From assembly GCF_014596565.1 (NCBI RefSeq), contig NZ_NOIN01000004.1:186001-250000 (forward strand): a stretch of 64,000 nucleotides of DNA, given 5' to 3'. Position numbers and translations under genes: made by a program. Source of the DNA: Pseudomonas sp. PSB18. GTDB taxonomy: Bacteria > Pseudomonadota > Gammaproteobacteria > Pseudomonadales > Pseudomonadaceae. Positions 17,829-26,177 of the stretch are shown here, piece by piece. The stretch's first letter is position 1. The number at the start of each line of letters is the position of its first letter. The notes beneath the pieces are model-generated. The model saw only the letters and a program-made list of their open reading frames with translations, had not been told where the DNA came from and searched no databases.

Positions 17829-19685
17829 ATGCTATCCAAGCACTACGCCCCCGCCCATAGGGTTTTCGATTTCATCTGCCTGTGGATTCTTCCGCTCGGC
17901 TTCCTGCTGCTTTTGTGCGCCTTGTTCTTTGTGCCTGGGCGCAGCCAGCACCATAAATTATTCTATGGGCTGTTCAGCATACCTGCCCTGATAGCCTTAT
18001 GCCTCAGGCCAGGCATGCTGAAAGAACTGGCCCGTGAGCCGATTTTCGTCGCCCTGGTCGTTTTCGTGAGCTGGGCGCTGATCAGCTTGTCGTGGGGGCC
18101 CGAGATCGACAATATCGGGCGCCCGATCAAAACAGTACTGCATACCCTGCTACTGTTTGCCGGGTGTCATCTACTGGTGCGCTATCGTGGAGACCTGCTT
18201 CACCCTCTGTTGTTCTGCGCAGCGACGGTAGCCCTGGTCGCCTCGCTCTATAATTTGTACATGTTTGCCAGGGTATATGAGCCGGGAATGCGCTTGATCG
18301 GCTCCGGCGCCCTCGATAATCCGCTGCTCAGCTCTCACCTGTACGGGTTCTTTTGCGTTTACTGGATCAGTCTGGGCATGCTCTGGAAAAATCGCCAGAT
18401 ACTCTGGCTTTCTGTGCCTGCCACCCTGGTCATGCTGGCAGCCGTCGCCGCTACCGGCTCAAGAACGCCCTTGGTCGCATTGGCCGCTGCCATTATCTGG
18501 ATAGGTATCCTGTGTTGGAATCGTCGCTCGATTGCGTTGTTCGGGCTTCTGGTTCTGGGCGCAATCATCATGAGCGTATGGTTCAACAGTATGATTTTTG
18601 CCCGTGGAGACTCATTTCGCCTGGAAATCTGGCAGATAGTCCTGCAAATGATCGCCCAGCATCCCTGGATTGGGCACGGTTACGGGGCGGACCTTGAGAT
18701 TGATCCAGGCTTGGGCTACATGCTCTCCGAGCCCCATAACTTTGCCCTTGGCGTGCTGTACTACGTCGGAATCGTCGGGCTGGTACCATGGATTTTCTTC
18801 CAGGCCTGGGGATTATTGAGCAGTTGGCGTTACCGGAATCATCCCTTGTTTATCGTGGCCTCCACTTGGCTGGTATACGGCATGAGCGCAGCGCTCACAG
18901 AGGGCGGAGGCATCCTGTCCAGGCCGAAGGAGCATTGGTTCCTGCTGTGGATTCCACTGGCCCTGATCGCTGCCCTGAGTATCAATTACCGCGCCAGACG
19001 CCTGCTGGATACGCCTGTGGAAAGGTTGACTCCGCAAGCCTTGGAAACGCTCTCGGCGGGGGCCCAGGTGATTGAATCTGACGGGCTTGGCCCAAAGGTC
19101 CTGCGTTTGTCCGGGGGAGATTTCCTCAAACTGTTCCGAGCACGTCGTTGGTACACCTCCGGCGGCTTCAATCCTTATTCCGAACGCTTTATCGTCAACA
19201 GTCAGTTGCTGCGAAACCTGGGCATCCAGAGCCCGACGATACTCGCGCTGTACCATTTGAACGACAGCAGCAGTGCGGTGCACTACGTCCCCTTGCCAGG
19301 AATGACCGTTCGCCAAGCGATGAAAGACGCTGCGACGCCTGCGCAACGCCACTCCCTGGTCCAGGGCTTTGGAAGATTCCTCGCGCAATTGCATGAACGA
19401 GGCGTCTACTTCCGATCCCTGCATATGGGCAATGTACTGGTCCTGGAAAACGGTGAATTCGGCCTGATCGATATTGCCGACATGTACGTATATCCGTCTT
19501 CGCTCAGGCTCGCGCTTCGCCAGCGCAACTTGCGCCATATGCAGCGCTATAAGGAGGATTACGGCTGGCTTTTTGAGCAACACCTTGATGCGCTGCTTGA
19601 TGGTTACGCCATGATCGCCTCGAAACCGGCGGTCGATGACCTGCAAAAGCGCATTCTATCGAGGGACAGACCGGCCCGGGCGTGA
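17829..19685 (+). CDS. O-antigen ligase (WaaL/Wzy_C) fused to a WaaP/Kdo-kinase-like domain
   Basis: A 618-residue membrane protein with two parts. Residues 1 to about 390 form a polytopic O-antigen ligase-type domain with about ten helices. Its conserved large-loop residues include R212 in GSRTPLVAL, the block HPWIGHGYGADLEIDPG (278-294) and H303 in SEPHNFALGV. Residues about 415-618 resemble the LPS kinase/Ttg8 family, with KVLRLSGGDFLKLFRAR (putative ATP lysine K434), then FRSLHMGNVLV and FGLIDIADM (D548). In PAO1, as I recall, ligase and kinase-like protein are separate adjacent genes. Where active kinases have H-x-D, this protein has F-R-S (528-530), so the domain may not phosphorylate. 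It probably attaches O-chain to lipid A-core on the periplasmic side, with the kinase-like part in the cytoplasm if topology is standard. Confidence 0.88.
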   Translation: MLSKHYAPAHRVFDFICLWILPLGFLLLLCALFFVPGRSQHHKLFYGLFSIPALIALCLRPGMLKELAREPIFVALVVFVSWALISLSWGPEIDNIGRPIKTVLHTLLLFAGCHLLVRYRGDLLHPLLFCAATVALVASLYNLYMFARVYEPGMRLIGSGALDNPLLSSHLYGFFCVYWISLGMLWKNRQILWLSVPATLVMLAAVAATGSRTPLVALAAAIIWIGILCWNRRSIALFGLLVLGAIIMSVWFNSMIFARGDSFRLEIWQIVLQMIAQHPWIGHGYGADLEIDPGLGYMLSEPHNFALGVLYYVGIVGLVPWIFFQAWGLLSSWRYRNHPLFIVASTWLVYGMSAALTEGGGILSRPKEHWFLLWIPLALIAALSINYRARRLLDTPVERLTPQALETLSAGAQVIESDGLGPKVLRLSGGDFLKLFRARRWYTSGGFNPYSERFIVNSQLLRNLGIQSPTILALYHLNDSSSAVHYVPLPGMTVRQAMKDAATPAQRHSLVQGFGRFLAQLHERGVYFRSLHMGNVLVLENGEFGLIDIADMYVYPSSLRLALRQRNLRHMQRYKEDYGWLFEQHLDALLDGYAMIASKPAVDDLQKRILSRDRPARA

Positions 19686-19745
19686 CGATCCCGTCGTTCG
19701 ACGTTGAACGACGATATCAGCCATCTCGAATCCTTTGAGCGCGGT

Positions 19746-20630
19746 TCAGTGCTTTTCCAGCGGACAAAAAAACATGCGCCCCAGGCCGCGCCAGGTTTTT
19801 TTGTTCCAAGCCCTGAAAGGAACCTGCCTCAGTAGCTCACGAGCGAACACGTGGTCGCGGTTCGACATTTTCAGGAACATGGAATTAAGGAACTTGTAGC
19901 GCACCTCGTCATAAAGCGGATGATCGCTGAACAAGGCGTAGGTACGCAGAATGCTATCGGTCATGAACCGATGATTCTTGTAGGAGTTGGTCGCGTGCTT
20001 GCGATAGCGCGCCATCAACACACTCAGACCGTCGATAAAATAACCGGCACGGGTCACCTTCAGTTCGATCAGCAGATCCTCCAGGCGAATCAGTGGATCG
20101 AACCCTCCGACTTTCTCCAACGCCTCGCGACGAATCATCAACGTCGGCGCAGGCGGGTAGGGTTTTCGCTCCATGAACATGTCTTCGAAATCAAGCCGCC
20201 GGAAAGGCACGTCTCGACGCTGGCGACTCTCGGGATAAAGATTGCCATCAGCATCGATCAGCTCGATATTACCCGCACATATACCGACTTCAGGTTTGCC
20301 GTCCATGTACGCCACCTGAACGGCGATCCGCTCGGGCAGCATAATGTCGTCGGAACCAAACGGGACGATAAGGCTGCCGCTGGAGCGGGCAATGGCATCA
20401 TTTAGCGTATTGGTCAGGCCCTGGTTCTGCTGGACGCGAAAGTCGAAGCCATGCGTCGCCTGTAATCGCTGTATACGTTCGACACTGTCATCGGTAGAAC
20501 CGTCGTCGATCACCAGCAGCTCAATGTTCGGGTAGGTCTGCCCAATCACACTGAGGATGCACTCTTCGATATAGCGACCGTGGTTATAGGATGCGATGAT
20601 CACAGTGACGACGGGCTGTGCGGCACTCAT
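19746..20630 (-). CDS. wapR: Family 2 glycosyltransferase, WapR-like
   Basis: A 294-residue GT-A enzyme. The N-terminus has the GT2 nucleotide-binding start VTVIIASYNHGRYIEECILS, the acid in ELLVIDDGSTDDS, and a DxD-like FGSDDIMLP, followed by PAPTLMIRREALEKVGGFDP in the acceptor region. In PAO1 the gene at this place, wapR, adds an outer-core L-rhamnose that is the O-antigen acceptor; orthology here is inferred mainly from position. Its start overlaps the stop of the ssg-like gene by ATGA, so it is the last gene of the leftward wapO block. Confidence 0.8.
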   Translation of the reverse strand: MSAAQPVVTVIIASYNHGRYIEECILSVIGQTYPNIELLVIDDGSTDDSVERIQRLQATHGFDFRVQQNQGLTNTLNDAIARSSGSLIVPFGSDDIMLPERIAVQVAYMDGKPEVGICAGNIELIDADGNLYPESRQRRDVPFRRLDFEDMFMERKPYPPAPTLMIRREALEKVGGFDPLIRLEDLLIELKVTRAGYFIDGLSVLMARYRKHATNSYKNHRFMTDSILRTYALFSDHPLYDEVRYKFLNSMFLKMSNRDHVFARELLRQVPFRAWNKKTWRGLGRMFFCPLEKH

Positions 20631-21781
20631 GGCTGCTCCTTGCGGGCTTCATCCAGGCCGCTCTCTATCAATTCAAGGTATTGCCGACGAAACACCTCAA
20701 TGTCGTGCTGCGCGACAAGGTAACGGTAGGCTCGCTCGCCGCAGGCTTTGAGCTCGGCGTCCGAAAGCCCCAAGTAGGTGTCGAGCGCCACTATCAGGCT
20801 CGGCACATCGGCAGGTTTTACCGACAGGCCACCCGCCCCTTGGATCAAGGGCAACATGGCCGGCACATCCGAAGCAATCACCGGTAGATGCCCGCTCATG
20901 CCCTCCAGCAACGCCAGGCCCAAGCCTTCGGCCAGCGATGGCATGGTCCAGATATCGAATGCGCGCACATATTGCAGAGCATTTTCCTTGAAGCCTAACA
21001 GATGCACCCGATCGCTCAGACCCAACTGTTGGATCAGCGCGGCCAACCGGGACTCTTCCCGTCCGGCACCAATAATCGCCAGTTGGGCGGCAGGATACTT
21101 ATCCTTGAGTGTAGCGAAAGCCTGAAGCAGGTAAGTGTGCCCCTTGACCGGCACCAGCCGACCCAGAGCACCAATCAGTCTTACCGAAGGATCGATACCT
21201 AGCAATTCACGGGCACGTTCGCGTGAATGCTGCAAGGCTTCAGCCTGCTTGACGTCGATGGCGTTGGTAATGGCATAGGTATTGGAATCGGTGAAACCAC
21301 AACGACAGTCCAGCAGATATTGTTTGACCGCCGGCGAGACACCGACAAATCGCCAATGACGATCTACCTGTCGCTCGGTCTGGCGGCGGCGATAAAACCG
21401 GTCATATTCCCCGAACCCATGGGCAATACCGATGCACAACGGGATCTTCAGCCACCGATTGAGCTGCAGCATCATGTTGACGGGTTTGAACCGGTTGCAC
21501 ACGACCACGTCGAATTTTTCCTTGCGGCAGAATTGATACAGCTGCCACATCGCGCGAATACGCAGCCCCTTCAGAGCCTTGTCGGTAAATTCGAAATAAA
21601 TCGAATGATCGGCTCGACTCACCGCGTCGCCAGGACCCGGGCGCCCACGCAGGAAAGCTGCCGTCACCTCGTAGCGCTCGCTGGGCAGTGCTTTGACGAT
21701 CTGCTCCGCCAGATCCGCAAAGTCATGTTGCTTGACGTTATAGTCCGGCTGCAACTGCAGCACTTTCAACCGCTGACTCAT
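20627..21781 (-). CDS. ssg: Family 4 glycosyltransferase, Ssg-like
   Basis: A 384-residue GT-B enzyme for LPS-core or O-chain assembly. LIGALGRLVPVKGHTYLLQA begins the C-terminal donor domain, with GFKENALQYVRAFDIWTMPSLAEGLGLALLEGM carrying the E-x7-E motif. The N-terminal half has VVVCNRFKPVNMMLQLNRWL and an IGIAHGFGEYDRFYRR block also seen in the WapH-like protein in this window, so the two are probably paralogues. Position matches PAO1 PA5001 (ssg), named from surface-sugar mutants of Pseudomonas. It overlaps both neighbours by ATGA. The sugar transferred is unknown. Confidence 0.82.
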   Translation of the reverse strand: MSQRLKVLQLQPDYNVKQHDFADLAEQIVKALPSERYEVTAAFLRGRPGPGDAVSRADHSIYFEFTDKALKGLRIRAMWQLYQFCRKEKFDVVVCNRFKPVNMMLQLNRWLKIPLCIGIAHGFGEYDRFYRRRQTERQVDRHWRFVGVSPAVKQYLLDCRCGFTDSNTYAITNAIDVKQAEALQHSRERARELLGIDPSVRLIGALGRLVPVKGHTYLLQAFATLKDKYPAAQLAIIGAGREESRLAALIQQLGLSDRVHLLGFKENALQYVRAFDIWTMPSLAEGLGLALLEGMSGHLPVIASDVPAMLPLIQGAGGLSVKPADVPSLIVALDTYLGLSDAELKACGERAYRYLVAQHDIEVFRRQYLELIESGLDEARKEQP

Positions 21782-22662
21782 AGTTCCCCTTGGTGAAAAC
21801 CCGTCGCATCAATCGTCCAGACAGGCGTTGTCGCCAGTCGCTGGATCCAAGCAGGATCCGGCTCGGGCAATGCCGACCATTCGTTGCGCTTCCAGCATAC
21901 GAAATGAAAATACGGGAAAGTACGCTCTCCATCCCGATCATTGGTCAGACAACCATCGCACCAGCGCCAGCGAAGAGGGAAGTTCTCAGAACCGTCGTGC
22001 CACTTTATGCATCCACCCGGCGTGCTGAAGGCTTCGATGAACTCACTGCGTCGACGCCACGGATTAAACTTACCCACCAGCGAAAACAGCGGTTCTGGAA
22101 AGTTCTTGCGCCACAGGAAAATCCGGCTGAACGCGCCTTCATCCAAGGCATGGTGCCGATCATCGGTAAAGCGCTCTTGCCAGTTCTTGATCAACTTGAA
22201 CACTTCACGCCCTGGGGCCGTGTTGCGTATGAGGCACAAGTGCCCGGCAACGCGACGTTCATGAGTTGAAAACAGATCACGACTGGCCAGGCGCTCGACT
22301 GTGAAATATTGCCGAAGATCACCGTACACCACATCAATATCGCCAAAGCCCCAGAAATCGTAGCCTTCCAGGCGATCGACATGAATGTATCCGAGGGCCG
22401 GCTTGATGTCGCACAGTTTGTAGGCCTGCGCGGGTCTGAATTCGATATCCAATCGCTGGGAAACCAGCTGGCAATATGCGTCGAACGTCGTGGTTTCGAC
22501 TGCCACGTTAGAGGGCAGATTTTCCGGAACACCGCAATCGCTGAACAACAGCCAATCTATATCGGGGTTATGTCGACAGCTTTCGAGAAATAACGGCATC
22601 CAGAAAGGCCAACGGCCAAAATATGGAATGATGAATAGGATACGGGGGCAAGGGTTGGTCAC
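21778..22662 (-). CDS. DUF6625-type putative glycosyltransferase
   Basis: A 294-residue soluble protein. The start ILFIIPYFGRWPFWMPLFLESCRHNPDIDWLLFSDCG and the middle YDFWGFGDIDVVYGDLRQYF match what I know as the DUF6625 family. The GDIDVVYGD segment supplies a DxD-type metal site as in GT-A glycosyltransferases, and LDEGAFSRI is typical of the acceptor side. The gene lies between dnpA and ssg, coupled to ssg by an ATGA overlap; I recall no counterpart at this spot in PAO1. It probably adds a strain-specific outer-core sugar. Confidence 0.78.
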   Translation of the reverse strand: MTNPCPRILFIIPYFGRWPFWMPLFLESCRHNPDIDWLLFSDCGVPENLPSNVAVETTTFDAYCQLVSQRLDIEFRPAQAYKLCDIKPALGYIHVDRLEGYDFWGFGDIDVVYGDLRQYFTVERLASRDLFSTHERRVAGHLCLIRNTAPGREVFKLIKNWQERFTDDRHHALDEGAFSRIFLWRKNFPEPLFSLVGKFNPWRRRSEFIEAFSTPGGCIKWHDGSENFPLRWRWCDGCLTNDRDGERTFPYFHFVCWKRNEWSALPEPDPAWIQRLATTPVWTIDATGFHQGEL

Positions 22663-22708
22663 TAAAGGCTCACGTTAACCAGGACAAGGGCGTCGAGCCC
22701 GTTCTGTG

Positions 22709-24154
22709 TCATTTTTGTTTGATCTGCGCAGTAGAAGACGTCATTAACCAGAAAAGCTCGTGACGCCTGACGGCCTTACGAAAAAAATCGTTCTCGCCAT
22801 AGGCAGAACTGACCCTGTTGGTCAAAAAGCCTTGTATCAAACGTCTCAACCGCCGCTTCAAAGGCAGAGGAGGTTGCAGATCATGCATCATGCCCAGCGC
22901 CATGGCCTTGTCCCGCTGAAGTGTCAGCGACAGTGACAGACTCAAGGGTTGCATTGTCCGATCAGGATCAAAGACCGGCGGCAACGCCACGCCTTCCCCT
23001 GTATCACCCATGGGCCAGCGGTCATTGTCATGCAGGTGATTGGCATACCCCAGCAACGTGGTTGGCTGCCATTCCAGGCCTACCAGCGCCTCCATCACTG
23101 CGTCATGGGCGCAGACGTGATCAGCATGCGGGTCGAGTGTCGGGTGCGGCAGCACAATCACTTCGGGACGCGCCTTGAGCAGCAATTCACGCAGGTCCGC
23201 TATCAGGTTATTCCAGGTGGGCGCACCGTCAGTATCGCCCGGCAGCACAAACGGATTCATCCGGCGGAACAGCCGGGTGTCACTCAGATCAGCTTCGCGA
23301 GAGCCCTGGGGTTGACCGGGCGCCGATTGCATGGCCGCTAGCTGGAGGCAGAAATAGCCCAGCTGTACACATTGCGTTTCAGGCACCCCGGCCCAACGGG
23401 GTACGGCAATGCTGTCCCAGGCTCGCAAGCGGCCTTTGAGTCGTGCCGCTTCGACACTATCCAGGCCCATCTGCTGATAATGCTCGGCTTCGATTTCACC
23501 GGCGGTCAGGGTCACGATCCAGGTTTCGTCTGCCTGACTGTACAGCCCATAGGCGGCCAACTCGGCATCGTCGGCATGGGGCGCAATGACCATCACCCGT
23601 TGACCCTGCAGTTGCGGCGAGGCGAAGGACCAGAGCGTCGGCTCCCCCCGTACTCGACAAAAGCGCCCACGCAGGCGCAACTCGCCTCTGGACAGAGCAG
23701 GTCCCTGCTCGCTGAGGTTGAGATAGCGCAGGCCATTGACACCGCGCTCGAATGTTTGTCGATCCGGGGCATCACCACCCGACAATTCGACAACCGGATC
23801 GATAAAGCGCCCCAGCCAGGTGCTTCTGACCCGCAGCGCCAGGATCAGCGTGGCGCCGTCGTCCAGCATCACGCCCTCATCCAGCCGCAGCCGCCCGGCA
23901 TTCAGATGCACTTTCGGTTGCTGGGTAAATGGCGGGAAGCTGTATTGGTAATCGTCCTTGGGCGAATAGAACAGGTGATCGGCAAACCACGCTTCATGAG
24001 CGACCCAACCCAATACCGCCAGCACCAACGGCAACCACCAGGCGACCAGTACGCCCAGCAAGACCAGCGTCACAAGCGCCAATAACAACCCCACGCGCTT
24101 GTTGCGACGATGGCGCTTGAGCAATTGCTGTTTGCGACTAACGGGTGGATTCAT
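22709..24154 (-). CDS. dnpA: PIG-L family de-N-acetylase, DnpA-like
   Basis: A 481-residue protein with two N-terminal hydrophobic helices (about residues 20-52, VGLLLALVTLVLLGVLVAWW onward) and a cytoplasmic or periplasmic PIG-L deacetylase domain. The zinc/catalytic motif is VIAPHADDAELAAYG, in place of the usual PHPDDE, and the second metal motif is HPTLDPHADHVCAHDAV. PIG-L enzymes remove acetyl groups from N-acetylglucosamine-type sugars. The PAO1 gene at the same place, dnpA (PA5002), affects persister formation; the true substrate is, as far as I know, not settled. The ATG at 24154 overlaps the mig-14 stop by four bases. Confidence 0.88.
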   Translation of the reverse strand: MNPPVSRKQQLLKRHRRNKRVGLLLALVTLVLLGVLVAWWLPLVLAVLGWVAHEAWFADHLFYSPKDDYQYSFPPFTQQPKVHLNAGRLRLDEGVMLDDGATLILALRVRSTWLGRFIDPVVELSGGDAPDRQTFERGVNGLRYLNLSEQGPALSRGELRLRGRFCRVRGEPTLWSFASPQLQGQRVMVIAPHADDAELAAYGLYSQADETWIVTLTAGEIEAEHYQQMGLDSVEAARLKGRLRAWDSIAVPRWAGVPETQCVQLGYFCLQLAAMQSAPGQPQGSREADLSDTRLFRRMNPFVLPGDTDGAPTWNNLIADLRELLLKARPEVIVLPHPTLDPHADHVCAHDAVMEALVGLEWQPTTLLGYANHLHDNDRWPMGDTGEGVALPPVFDPDRTMQPLSLSLSLTLQRDKAMALGMMHDLQPPLPLKRRLRRLIQGFLTNRVSSAYGENDFFRKAVRRHELFWLMTSSTAQIKQK

Positions 24155-25047
24155 ACGGTAAACACCGGCACAGGGTTGCACCAACGGTCCTTGTACTCCC
24201 GGTCCGCCCGGCCGAACGAAAAACGCAACGGCTTGCCGGCGGCACGGGCATGCTCCCAGGCGCTTTGGGTATTGAGGAAACTCAGCACGCTGCCTGGACT
24301 GAATTCGCGGGTTTGCGGGTCCACGCCACCGTTGATGTACTCGACGCTGATCCACTCCGGCGCTTCGACCCGATACACCAGTTGAATAGCGATCGGGGCA
24401 TCGTTGAGAAAGATCACCGAACCGATCAGCAGTTCCCGTAGCAGCTCGATTACCTCGCCCATGCGCTCGGCACCGGTCGCCGCAAAACCCCAGCGGCGCA
24501 GGAACAGGTCGCAGTAGATCGACGCCAGTTCCGCGCTGGAAAACTCATCGACCGAGCGCACCACTCCACCGGCCTCTTCCAGCAAACGCAGCTCGCGACG
24601 CTGGTTGTAGCGAAACTTCTTGGACAGCTCTTCCGGCGTACGCGCCATGGCCAGCTGTTCCTGCTGAACTTTCAGGCCGCTGAAACGCCCTTCGTTGAGG
24701 GCCGACAGATAACGTCCGCGATGACGCAACGGCGCCTGTGCATCGGGCGCCGCCGGCAGGATCAGCTCGGCGTTGCCCAGGTCGAACAAGCCTTTCTTGC
24801 CGCTGCGCTTGAGCACGTCCTTGGACAGCGCCAGATCCTGGCCCCAGGTCGCAATGGCCGCCTTCAACTCCCCCTGATGTTCGTATGCCAGGTAACGCAC
24901 GGGAATATCGGCCAGGTCCGCCAGGCGCTCAACCACCAGGGGATGGGTCGCCACACTGCCACCAAAGCGCTGCCAGGCCTGGGCATAAGCCGAAGCGTCT
25001 ATTGTCATCCAGCCGCGCTCACGCCAACCTTGGAATCGATTGAGCAT
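24151..25047 (-). CDS. Mig-14 family protein
   Basis: A 298-residue protein resembling Mig-14, an inner-membrane-associated factor for resistance to cationic antimicrobial peptides in Salmonella and P. aeruginosa. The C-terminal half looks like a GNAT/FemAB-type acyltransferase: RYNQRRELRLLEEAGG, FLRRWGF, AIQLVYRVEAPEWISVEYINGG and LRFSFGRADREYKDRW. The ATG at 25047 shares one base with the stop of the wapH-like gene (TGATG), so translation is coupled. Its place between wapH and dnpA matches PA5003. The reaction is not known. Confidence 0.87.
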   Translation of the reverse strand: MLNRFQGWRERGWMTIDASAYAQAWQRFGGSVATHPLVVERLADLADIPVRYLAYEHQGELKAAIATWGQDLALSKDVLKRSGKKGLFDLGNAELILPAAPDAQAPLRHRGRYLSALNEGRFSGLKVQQEQLAMARTPEELSKKFRYNQRRELRLLEEAGGVVRSVDEFSSAELASIYCDLFLRRWGFAATGAERMGEVIELLRELLIGSVIFLNDAPIAIQLVYRVEAPEWISVEYINGGVDPQTREFSPGSVLSFLNTQSAWEHARAAGKPLRFSFGRADREYKDRWCNPVPVFTV

Positions 25048-26177
25048 CAAGCCCTCGGCGCCAGTTCGGTGACTTGGGGCAAACGCCAGAATGCCTCGCG
25101 CACCGCACGGTCGGAGAAGCGTTCACGCAGGCGGTCAAGCATCAGCTCGGCACATTGACGCCGCTGCAGATCATCCATGACCGCCAGGTGCTGCAGCCCC
25201 TGGGCCAGGTGCTCGGCGTCGCCCAGCGGAAACAGAATACCCACGCCTTCGACCACTTCCTTCGCCCCGCCACAGGCCGTGGCCAGCAACGGCACACCGG
25301 CGGCCATTGCTTCGAGCAACACCATGCCGAACGGTTCGTGATCGGAACTCAGTGCGAACACGTCGAAAGCCCGAAAGTAACGGCGCGCCTCAGGCACCAG
25401 GCCGAGAAACAGCACGCGGTCGGCGATCCCCAGTTCCAGCGCCAGCTCCCGCAGGTCCTGCTCCAGACGCCCTTTGCCGAGGATGGCCAGTTGACTGTGG
25501 TCGGGCAAATACGCCAGTGCCGCGGCAAACCCCCGCAACAACGTGGCCTGTCCCTTGTCCGGATGCAGGCGGCCGACGTTGCCGACGATCCAGGCGTTCG
25601 CCTCCAGCCCCAAGGTATGCCGCGCCTCGTCCCGGGACACCAGGCCAGCCTCAGCGGCCTCCAGGTCGATGCGGTTGTAGAGAGTCTGGATCCGGCCCGC
25701 CGGCCAATTCGGCAGACAGTGGCGCATGTCGTCACGCACCGCATCGGAGACCCCGAGCAAGCTCAGGCGCTTGCGGAAAACATGAGCGAACAGCCGGCGA
25801 GTACGCCGCCGGTAATCGCCGAAGGCATGGTGCACGCCAATCACCCGCAGCCCAGTGCCGAGCAGGGCGATGTAGATAGGCTTGAAGCGGTGGGCAATAC
25901 AGAAACTGAAATTGCGCGAAGCGGCGATCTTGCGCAGATCGCCAATGGCGCCCAGCTTCAGGCCTCTCACGGCACTGGAGCTGTATTCCATGAACAGCAC
26001 CTCGTCCGAGGCGCAACCAGCAGCAACCTCGGCATCGGCGACCCCGGTGAGAAACACCGTGGTCACGCGATAGCCGGTACCCGCGAACAGGCTGGCGTAT
26101 TGACGGGCACAGTCGAGGAACGGCCCGTCATAACCGTGGCAGAACTGCAGCACATGTCGCTCAGCCGAGCGTGTCAT
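25047..26177 (-). CDS. wapH: LPS core glycosyltransferase WapH (GT4)
   Basis: A 376-residue GT-B enzyme. The donor domain has IVGNVGRLHPDKGQATLLRGF, then FLGLVPEARRYFRAFDVFALSSDHEPFGMVLLEAMAAGVPLLAT with the E-x7-E motif. In PAO1 the orthologue at this position is assigned an outer-core glucosyltransferase role. Its start lies 17 bases inside the end of wapO, and its stop overlaps mig-14, so it belongs to a tightly packed leftward operon. The acceptor sugar in this strain is inferred. Confidence 0.85.
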   Translation of the reverse strand: MTRSAERHVLQFCHGYDGPFLDCARQYASLFAGTGYRVTTVFLTGVADAEVAAGCASDEVLFMEYSSSAVRGLKLGAIGDLRKIAASRNFSFCIAHRFKPIYIALLGTGLRVIGVHHAFGDYRRRTRRLFAHVFRKRLSLLGVSDAVRDDMRHCLPNWPAGRIQTLYNRIDLEAAEAGLVSRDEARHTLGLEANAWIVGNVGRLHPDKGQATLLRGFAAALAYLPDHSQLAILGKGRLEQDLRELALELGIADRVLFLGLVPEARRYFRAFDVFALSSDHEPFGMVLLEAMAAGVPLLATACGGAKEVVEGVGILFPLGDAEHLAQGLQHLAVMDDLQRRQCAELMLDRLRERFSDRAVREAFWRLPQVTELAPRA

